From assembly GCA_027475525.1 (NCBI GenBank), contig JAMWFC010000059.1:186001-250000 (forward strand): a stretch of 64,000 nucleotides of DNA. Reading direction: 5' to 3'. This DNA comes from Macrolepiota albuminosa. Its lineage: Eukaryota > Basidiomycota > Agaricomycetes > Agaricales > Agaricaceae. The first letter of the stretch is position 1. Every line of letters starts with the position of its first letter. The notes beneath the pieces are model-generated. The model was given only the letters and a program-made list of their open reading frames with translations, was not told the DNA's origin and searched no databases. A program made the position numbers and the translations under genes. Positions 57,205 to 64,000 of the stretch are shown one piece after another.

Positions 57205-59802
57205 TTGGAGAGCGCGTTTGAGCAAACCTTAACTGAGTCACCACACTTACCAGGCGCGCTACCGAGGCAGACTTTAGATCAGGAGCTTGAAGCCGCTCCA
57301 GATAGCTTGGCTGAAAGCTTCTTCCCATTTTCCCGACCGTTTGAATACTTAGCAGGTGAAAACCATACACCGCTTACTCCTTTGGAAGAGCTGTCTAGGT
57401 CATTATCGCCAGAACCTAGCGACTCAGAATTACCCGAGCCAGTACCGACTACAACTACGCCAAGCGAAACTACCACTAACACTACTATTCCCACCACGAC
57501 GTCGACGCCAGCTAGTATGGAGCAAGCAAACACACCGCGTATGCCGCCAAGAAACCACTTCTCGTCGCCAAAATGGGACGAGACGAAACCTCGCGAGCTA
57601 ACACAGTATTTTCGAGAATTGGAATATTTATTACGCGACTGCCGAGTCACCGACAACACACAAATGAAAGAATACGCCGCCAGATACGTTTCCTACGATA
57701 CCGCGGAATCCTGGACGGGACTGGATGAGTTTCAAGGATTAACACGAGAGGCGGTGCCAAGGTCGTTTACCTACGAGGAATGGAAAAAGGCGATCATTAA
57801 ACTGTACCCTGGCGCTGAGGAATCCACGCGCTATACCGTCCTTGAAATCCAGAAACTGGTACAGGATACCTTCGCTACGGGCATTTATACACTAGGCACG
57901 CTATCTACTTATTATCGAGATTTCCAGCGAATTGCAAGATGGCTAGTACAGAATGGCAAACTCTACCGGAACGAGGAACGGCGCTTATTTCAACAAGGCA
58001 TTCCAACATCACTTTGGACTCGTATAGCTCGCCGCTTAGAAATTCTTAAGTCCGACCACCATCCTGAGGAACCCTACGATATAGAAGACGTTTTTGAAGC
58101 AGGTAAATGGATACTGAAAGGAACGGATACTGGCATCCCCTTCCAGCGACCTTCTAGCACTGATAACGGAGGAAAGGCGCCACCTGTTGCGGCGCCAGCA
58201 CCTAGCGCGACTAACAATCAGGGAGGTTTTGTCAAGAAGGAGGATCTGGAAAACGCAGTCAACACGGCCGTCGCAAACGTTATGAGCAAATTGGAAACGT
58301 TAATCTCGACCAGCCTTAATGCGCCACGAGGTAATATGCAATCCGGTCCTTGTCACTTCTGTGGTGAGGCAGGACATACGATGACTCGCGGACGCTGCGC
58401 TATCCTCGAACAATATCTACGCCAAGGAAGAGCACGTCGAGGCGCCGACGGGAAAATAGTCCTACCTTCCGGCGCTAACATCCCTCTATATCCTGAGCAC
58501 CGAACCTTCCAGGGGCGAATTGATGAATGGCACCGACGTAACCCTGGGAACTTAGCGACGGGCAATCTCAATAGTACGGCCGCGGCGGAGGCAGAAACAA
58601 CTCCACAACAGGCGCTAATTCATGAAGTACTCCAGCTTAACGCTGTTAGCGAGCGACCGACGTTGTCACGGGAGGAGAGGATCGAGACGTTGGAAAGGGA
58701 GCTAAAGTCGCTAAAGAATCAGGTTTTCGATGGTGTCGAGATTAAAAAGAGCAAGCAACCGTTAAAAGACTATAGACCTTCAGGCGCTACGACCGATCCA
58801 GCACCGGCAAAGCCTTCGAATTCCAGTATCAACGACGACACACCTGATACGGCCAAAGCACCAGCTAGCACGGAACCGCCACTTCACCCGTATTCAGGAC
58901 TTGCCGGTAACTATGCTCCGCCTATCAACCGAAACTTTGGGGCGCCAGACAAGCCAGCAGGAGGCTACCGACCAACGGCACCAATCTACGACATAGAAAA
59001 ATCTAAGCAAGTATTCGATCGTATTATGAAAAGTCAAGTCACGATGTCGGTAGGGGAGCTATGCAGTGTGGCGCCAGACGTCAGGAATCAGATGCGTACA
59101 GCGGTAACCCCTCGACGGAATGTAGCTAACAATGTAACGGCGGTGGACGAATGCGACGACGCGCTACCTGGGTTCGCGTACATAACCGAGACGGTCGCGT
59201 CGGAAATCAAAGAAGAGGCCGCGCCACCTAAAGAAGCTACGTCCATTGACCCGGTCGAAACTTACCTTAAATCGCTAAGATCTAGCGACGATCCCGCCGT
59301 CCTCACTGTAGCCCAAGACTCTCACGCGATTCGCTCGATCATGTTGACAGTTGATGGAAAAAGCGAGATAGAGTCTATAGTGGACAGCGGATCACAGATT
59401 ATTTCAATGGCTGCCGACGTCGCTAACGAGCTTGGCATCATTTACGACCCGACCATCATTCTTAATATGCAAAGCGCTAACGGCACGATTGATCGATCCT
59501 TGGGAATGGCTCGTAACGTGCCATGCGCTGTTGGCGATCTTACGTTTTATCTTCAAATACACATTCTTAGATCGCCTGCGTACGACTTATTATTAGGGAG
59601 GCCCTTTGACGTCTTAGCCCGATCAGTAGTCAAGACGACGTCTGAAGACGAAACGACGCTAACTATTAGCGACCCTAACTCAGGCGTCAGAAGAACGGTA
59701 CCAACATTTCCACGGGGGAAATTCCAGAAACCGGGACCGAGAAAGCGACCTTATGTTAGCGACGACCCTTGCGAGTGTTTTCCGGCGCCATCGAGGAGAT
59801 GA
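57205..59802 (+). CDS. gag: Element 3 Gag-protease polyprotein
   Basis: The frame is open from near the primer-binding site; the first ATG is 57517 (MEQANTPRMPPRNHF), with ~100 Ser/Thr/Pro-rich codons open upstream. The capsid-like domain follows (ELTQYFRELEYLLRDCRV, YEEWKKAIIKLYPGAEEST, RRLFQQGIPTSLWTRIARR). A CCHC-like knuckle CHFCGEAGHTMTRGRC is encoded near 58350-58400 (one spacing longer than standard). The protease holds IESIVDSGSQIISMA and YDLLLGRPFDVLA. It ends TGA at 59800-59802, overlapping the pol ATG. Confidence 0.9.
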   Translation: MESAFEQTLTESPHLPGALPRQTLDQELEAAPDSLAESFFPFSRPFEYLAGENHTPLTPLEELSRSLSPEPSDSELPEPVPTTTTPSETTTNTTIPTTTSTPASMEQANTPRMPPRNHFSSPKWDETKPRELTQYFRELEYLLRDCRVTDNTQMKEYAARYVSYDTAESWTGLDEFQGLTREAVPRSFTYEEWKKAIIKLYPGAEESTRYTVLEIQKLVQDTFATGIYTLGTLSTYYRDFQRIARWLVQNGKLYRNEERRLFQQGIPTSLWTRIARRLEILKSDHHPEEPYDIEDVFEAGKWILKGTDTGIPFQRPSSTDNGGKAPPVAAPAPSATNNQGGFVKKEDLENAVNTAVANVMSKLETLISTSLNAPRGNMQSGPCHFCGEAGHTMTRGRCAILEQYLRQGRARRGADGKIVLPSGANIPLYPEHRTFQGRIDEWHRRNPGNLATGNLNSTAAAEAETTPQQALIHEVLQLNAVSERPTLSREERIETLERELKSLKNQVFDGVEIKKSKQPLKDYRPSGATTDPAPAKPSNSSINDDTPDTAKAPASTEPPLHPYSGLAGNYAPPINRNFGAPDKPAGGYRPTAPIYDIEKSKQVFDRIMKSQVTMSVGELCSVAPDVRNQMRTAVTPRRNVANNVTAVDECDDALPGFAYITETVASEIKEEAAPPKEATSIDPVETYLKSLRSSDDPAVLTVAQDSHAIRSIMLTVDGKSEIESIVDSGSQIISMAADVANELGIIYDPTIILNMQSANGTIDRSLGMARNVPCAVGDLTFYLQIHILRSPAYDLLLGRPFDVLARSVVKTTSEDETTLTISDPNSGVRRTVPTFPRGKFQKPGPRKRPYVSDDPCECFPAPSRR

Positions 59803-62800
59803 GTGATGGGGATCATGGAGATGAAGCGCTTATCTTGGACTATAACCATCGGACTGGGCAAGTAAATTTTATATCATATACCCCTTTAGCCCATGAAGTC
59901 TTGAATTCTTCTTCGTCGCTTACTAGCGAAGCGTTATCCTACTTATACCTCACTGCGTCAGATATTACTGAAAACCTTTCAACAGACACTTATTTCGTTT
60001 CTACTCCCAACTCTAAAGAATCTTTGATATCAGGTTTCGCTAGAAACCATGACTCTATTTATAATACGTTTGCTAACAATAGTACCCCTAAGCGCAAAGG
60101 GGTTCAGGTCAAGAAGAAATATAAACCCGTAGCGCTTAAAACGAAGCCGGTAGCGAGCGCCGTACCCGAGGAATTTCGCATCGAAAGAAAAATAATAGGC
60201 GACCCTTTGGCTACCCTGCCAAAACTCGATCCGAATCCACCACCCTTTGAACCAACAGGACGATTTACAGAAGAACGAAAGGCGCTATTTCTTAGCGCCC
60301 ACGATACCGGCTTCCTCTCGACGGAGGAGATGAACGTACTAGTCGACATCATGCAAAAACAGAATGAGGCTTTTGCATGGGAGGACTCAGAACGCGGTAA
60401 ACTTAGAACTGACTTCTTTCCACCAGTGGTCATCCCAACCATACCGCACGTACCCTGGACTGAACATAACCGACCCATACCCCCGGGCATCGAAGCCGAA
60501 GTCTGCCAAATTATTTGCTCCAAGATAGCGGCAGGTGTATACGAGCCTTCTAATTCGGCCTACCGCTCGAGGTGGTTCTGCGTACTAAAGAAAAACGGGA
60601 AGCTACGTATAGTTCACAGCCTAGAACCGCTAAACAAAGTCACCATTCGTCATTCAGGGGTACCGCCATTTCCCGATCACGTCGCTGAATCTTTCGCGGG
60701 ACGAATATGTGGCGCTACCCTGGATTTGTACGTAGGCTACGACGAGCGCTTAATCCATCCTTCCTCTCGCGACTTGACGACCTTTCAAACACCATTTGGG
60801 GCGCTACGACTAGTCACACTTCCTATGGGATGGACAAACTCGGTACCGATATTTCACGACGATATTACGTTTATCCTACAGCCCGAAATACCCCACCATG
60901 TGCTCAGTTTCATAGACGACGTAGGAGTTAAAGGCCCGAAAGATTGGCGATTGGTAGATGGCAAGCCCGAAGTTCACCCGGAAAATCCTAATATTCGCAT
61001 GGCGCTATGGGAATTCTTTCAACTGGTTAACCGAGTACTTCAACGCATGAAGTATTGCGGCGGGACATTTTCTGGGCACAAGCTCGTTCTTTGCGCACCG
61101 CAGTTTAAAATTTTGGGGCACGTTTGCACGCCAGAAGGCAGGATTCCAGAAAAGAGCCGATTAGCGCTGTTGGAGAAATGGGGGGTCTGTCATAACCTCT
61201 CGGAAGTTCGCGCGTTCTTGGGCACTGTAGGGGTGCTGCGCATGTTCATACACCATTTTTCTCATCGCGCAAATGCCCTTAATCGCCTAACCCGTTCAGG
61301 GGTCCCCTTCGAATTCGGACCCGATCAAATCAATGCCCAGAAGGACTTAGTAAAGGCGCTACAGGAAGCGAAACCATTGGTACCCATTGACTATACTACC
61401 GCCGATCCCGTTATACTTGCTGTTGACACATCATATATCGCCGTGGGCTTCTTCTTATGCCAGTGTGATAGCGCGAACCAGAAAATCAGGCGCTACAATC
61501 GTTTCGGATCGATTACCCTTAACAACCGAGAATCGCGCTACAGTCAGCCCAAGCTAGAGTTATATGGCTTGTTTCGATCGTTTCAGGCGCTGCGCATGTA
61601 CCTCATTGGGGTACGAAATCTCATTGTCGAGGTCGACGCACGATACATCAAAGGAATGCTTCAGAACCCTGATATTCAACCGTCAGCCAGTATGAACCGC
61701 TGGGTAGTAGCGATATTAATGTTTCACTTCGAGTTAGTACACGTCAAAAGTGCATTCCACGGGCCGGACGGATTATCTAGGCGACCCAGACAACCGGAAG
61801 ATGAAGCGCTAGACGATAGCGACAATGATGTATTTGACGACTGGATTGATCGATTGCATGGTTTCGTGCATATCATTCAGCTGCCTATTCCGGCGCTTCG
61901 CGAAGACCAACCAGTTTCAAATTGGCTCCACCCTATTGTTCCGTACCAGCCCCGACCATATCAGGCATCATCAACTTTTTACACGGCCAGTATCTATAAC
62001 GTCGCTAAGCCATCTAACGATCTAAAGATAGTCGAGGAACCAAGACCCTTGCGGGAAGACAGTCATAACTTACCATATTCGGCGGTACCTCGAAGCGCCA
62101 AAGCTAAGTCAGAAGATCAGCGGGTGGACCAGGTTAGGAAGTGGCTACAGGATTTGCGACGACCATCAGACCTTACGGATACGGAATACGCCACCTTCAT
62201 TCGATACGCGACGACCTTCTTTATAGTGGAAAACCGACTTTGGCGACGAAATAGAGATGGCGCCCACAAGCTAGTAATTAAACCGGACAATCGAATTAGA
62301 ATTCTACGCGCTATGCACGATGACTTGGGACACCGTGGACTCTACGCAACAAGAGCGAACCTTTTGGAGCGCTTTTGGTGGCCTCAAGTTAGCGCCGATA
62401 TTGCGTGGTATATTCGCACTTGTCATCTCTGTCAAATCCAGCAGACACGTCAGGTTCTTATTCCCCCAACAGTAGCGACCCCAGCGCCGCTATTTGGAAA
62501 AATATATATCGACACCATGCACATGCCCAAGTCAGGGCGCTACAAGTATATCATTCAAGGAAGGTGTTCCTTGGTACATTGGCCGGAGTTCCGTATGCTC
62601 CAACGAGAAAATACAGACGCTATAGCTAAGTGGCTCTTTGAGGACGTTATCTGCAGATGGGGAGCCCTTCACGAGATCGTCACAGACAATGGAGCGCCAA
62701 TAGTTAAGGCGCTCACTCATCTAGCAAAGAAGTACAACATTCAACACATACGGGTTTCTGGTTACAACAAGCGCGCCAACGGAATCGTAGAAAGGCCTCA

Positions 62801-63479
62801 TTTCGACGTTCGACAGGCGCTATTTAAGGCGGTCGATGGTGACGAAAGTCGCTGGAGCGAAGCGACTTATTCGGTCTTCTGGTCAGAGAGGGTTACCGTA
62901 CGAAAAAGGATGGGTTGTTCACCCTACTACGCGGCGACAGGCACCCATCCACTCCTCCCGGCCGACATAGTGGAAGCTACTTACTTACAGCCACCCCCGA
63001 ATTCGATACTATCTTCCACCGACATGATTGCTAGGCGCGCTATAGACTTACAGCGACGCATGGAGGATCTCGAGCGCTTACACGAAGTAGTATTTCAAAC
63101 TAGACGACAAGCTGCGCTACGATTTGAAAGCGAGCACAGCGCCACGATTAGAGACTACAACTTCACCTCTGGCGCCCTCGTACTAATGCGCAACTCAAAG
63201 ATCGAAGTTACCCATAACAAAAAGATGCGACCTCGGTATCTGGGACCCCTAATAGTGGTTTCCCGCAATAGGGGAGGCGCCTATGTACTCTGCGAGTTGG
63301 ACGGCTCAGTTTTACATCGACCAGTAGCGGCGTTCCGACTCATCCCCTACTTAGCGCGGGAAAACATTCCCTTACCTTCGTCGGCGCTGGACATTGACAC
63401 GGCTAAACTACGAGAACTGGAAGAAACGGAGTTAGTGGATGATGACGAGACCCCTGTTGACGACAACGAAGAACAGTAA
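59769..63479 (+). CDS. pol: Element 3 Pol: reverse transcriptase, RNase H, integrase
   Basis: The frame opens just before the gag stop; ATG at 59799 (MSDGDHGDEALILDYN) overlaps that stop as ATGA. Residue numbers from 59769: reverse transcriptase about 230-480, LPMG near 351, FIDDVG near 381-386. RNase H from about 550 (AVDTSYIAVGFF, ESRYSQPKLELYGLFR, VEVDARYIKGM). Integrase zinc module MHDDLGHRGLYATRANL and TCHLCQIQQ, core YIDTMHM, IVTDNGAPIVK and RANGIVERPH. The tail SGALVLMRNSKIEV, MRPRYLGPLIVVSRNRGGAY is that of Gypsy integrases; no chromodomain. No stops, so potentially active. Confidence 0.94.
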   Translation: MRVFSGAIEEMSDGDHGDEALILDYNHRTGQVNFISYTPLAHEVLNSSSSLTSEALSYLYLTASDITENLSTDTYFVSTPNSKESLISGFARNHDSIYNTFANNSTPKRKGVQVKKKYKPVALKTKPVASAVPEEFRIERKIIGDPLATLPKLDPNPPPFEPTGRFTEERKALFLSAHDTGFLSTEEMNVLVDIMQKQNEAFAWEDSERGKLRTDFFPPVVIPTIPHVPWTEHNRPIPPGIEAEVCQIICSKIAAGVYEPSNSAYRSRWFCVLKKNGKLRIVHSLEPLNKVTIRHSGVPPFPDHVAESFAGRICGATLDLYVGYDERLIHPSSRDLTTFQTPFGALRLVTLPMGWTNSVPIFHDDITFILQPEIPHHVLSFIDDVGVKGPKDWRLVDGKPEVHPENPNIRMALWEFFQLVNRVLQRMKYCGGTFSGHKLVLCAPQFKILGHVCTPEGRIPEKSRLALLEKWGVCHNLSEVRAFLGTVGVLRMFIHHFSHRANALNRLTRSGVPFEFGPDQINAQKDLVKALQEAKPLVPIDYTTADPVILAVDTSYIAVGFFLCQCDSANQKIRRYNRFGSITLNNRESRYSQPKLELYGLFRSFQALRMYLIGVRNLIVEVDARYIKGMLQNPDIQPSASMNRWVVAILMFHFELVHVKSAFHGPDGLSRRPRQPEDEALDDSDNDVFDDWIDRLHGFVHIIQLPIPALREDQPVSNWLHPIVPYQPRPYQASSTFYTASIYNVAKPSNDLKIVEEPRPLREDSHNLPYSAVPRSAKAKSEDQRVDQVRKWLQDLRRPSDLTDTEYATFIRYATTFFIVENRLWRRNRDGAHKLVIKPDNRIRILRAMHDDLGHRGLYATRANLLERFWWPQVSADIAWYIRTCHLCQIQQTRQVLIPPTVATPAPLFGKIYIDTMHMPKSGRYKYIIQGRCSLVHWPEFRMLQRENTDAIAKWLFEDVICRWGALHEIVTDNGAPIVKALTHLAKKYNIQHIRVSGYNKRANGIVERPHFDVRQALFKAVDGDESRWSEATYSVFWSERVTVRKRMGCSPYYAATGTHPLLPADIVEATYLQPPPNSILSSTDMIARRAIDLQRRMEDLERLHEVVFQTRRQAALRFESEHSATIRDYNFTSGALVLMRNSKIEVTHNKKMRPRYLGPLIVVSRNRGGAYVLCELDGSVLHRPVAAFRLIPYLARENIPLPSSALDIDTAKLRELEETELVDDDETPVDDNEEQ

Positions 63480-63626
63480 AGGAAGGCGAAGGACGAGGCG
63501 CTAGGTGTTAGCGCCCCCGTTAAGTAAACTTAGGTCATGTCTCCCTTTCGGAAGGTATGTTGGACGACATAAATAGCTATGGTACAGGCGAGAACACAAG
63601 ATCAACTACGGTTACTACGTTACGAG
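63480..63626 (+). other. Element 3 3' region after pol
   Basis: Non-coding stretch after the TAA at 63477. It contains two further GCGCTA-type motifs close together near 63500 (GAGGCGCTAGGTGTTAGCGC). Confidence 0.5.
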
Positions 63627-63991
63627 CTACGCTGAAGAAGACCGGCGACGAGAACCTCGGACTCGCTCCCTGGGCCGCCTAAAGGAGGGAGGATTGCCTG
63701 TAGGAGGAAGAGGGGCGCCTGGTGTAGGCACCGGAGTGTTCGAAAGCGGCGCGTTGTGAAATACGGCGGGAGGAATGCAGGATGAAGGTACTGGAGCGCT
63801 AGGAGTTGGCGCAGGAGGAGCGCCTGGAGGAGGGGCAGCGAGTTCGGGGGAAAGGTCCCACTCCTCGTAGGAGGGCTGAAGCGAAGGCGGGAAAGGAAAG
63901 ACCACGCGGTCGAGGACTGCCCTACGGGCACGGGACTCAACCAGGAGCGGAAGGGGAAGCCATGAAAGGCTCTTGGCAACGGCATGGAATT
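63627..63991 (-). CDS. Possible antisense Pro-rich frame downstream of element 3 pol
   Basis: On the minus strand about 120 codons are open, including VVFPFPPSLQPSYEEWDLSP and ELAAPPPGAPPAPTPSAPVP, ending at 63627. The Pro/Ala-rich content is protein-like, but no Met lies near the open end, and a second frame (63985-63620) overlaps it. It could be an antisense accessory frame between pol and the 3' LTR, or a chance frame in a GC-rich region. Confidence 0.3.
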
Positions 63992-64000
63992 AGCAACCCA

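Larger units (their letters stand above)
56093..64000 (+). mobile_element. Element 3: near-intact Ty3/Gypsy retrotransposon, 3' end outside window
   Basis: 5' LTR, primer-binding site, gag-pro and pol all on the plus strand with no premature stop. The left flank is GCGT (56089-56092), matching the target duplications of the related copies. The 3' LTR is not reached. Pol shares the FIDDVG box and the ESRYSQPK.ELYGLFR motif with element 1, so the two belong to one clade. Confidence 0.92.

Noticed and set aside
59776..59782. TTTTCCG as a -1 slippery site in element 3
   Set aside because: It does not fit X XXY YYZ (the A-site codon cannot re-pair); the ATGA overlap is the better explanation.

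Overview
The window looks like TE-rich nuclear DNA of a basidiomycete fungus, probably an agaricomycete. The evidence is 44-51 nt introns with GTRAGT donors, fungal Ty3/Gypsy families with an FIDDVG reverse-transcriptase box, an OrsD/RecQ-type helicase relic and a TLC-domain membrane protein gene. There are no rRNA or CRISPR features, I recognised no tRNA gene, and only two host-type genes stand out. Everything was read by eye from the sequence; no database search was run.

Layout. 1-1926: a three-exon gene for a Cys-rich, coiled-coil protein. 1927-5118: non-coding DNA with an 87-bp tandem duplication, a doubtful minus-strand gene and a minisatellite. 5119-13550: a complete, young Gypsy element (element 1, minus strand) inserted in that minisatellite, with two 1006-bp LTRs, gag-protease, pol and a textbook -1 frameshift signal. 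13989-15171: a TLC-domain gene with a small coding lesion. 15200-36113: AT-rich decayed DNA holding a Copia relic with a solo LTR in it, a ~350-bp satellite array, a nest of LTRs inside LTRs, a Gypsy pol relic (minus) with another solo LTR, and an OrsD/RecQ helicase relic (minus). 36114-43264: element 4 (minus), whose integrase core is replaced by an ~870-codon frame of unknown function. 43265-51240: two head-to-head copies of a chromodomain Gypsy (element 2); the plus copy lacks reverse transcriptase/RNase H and carries two retropepsin domains. 51238-54230: a truncated relative of element 4 (element 5, minus). 55534-56092: an element-2 LTR fragment. 56093 to the window end: a nearly intact Gypsy (element 3, plus) whose 3' LTR lies outside the window.

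Themes. Two related families (elements 1 and 3, plus solo LTRs of family 3) sit in GCGT or GCGG 4-bp sites. Element 3 and its LTRs are saturated with the hexamer GCGCTA/TAGCGC. Premature stops in elements 2, 4 and 5 are all TGA, and most LTR-LTR differences are CpG transitions, as expected from deamination of methylated CpG. Element 1 is arranged to make Gag-Pol by -1 ribosomal frameshifting, whereas element 3 joins gag and pol through an ATGA stop-start overlap.
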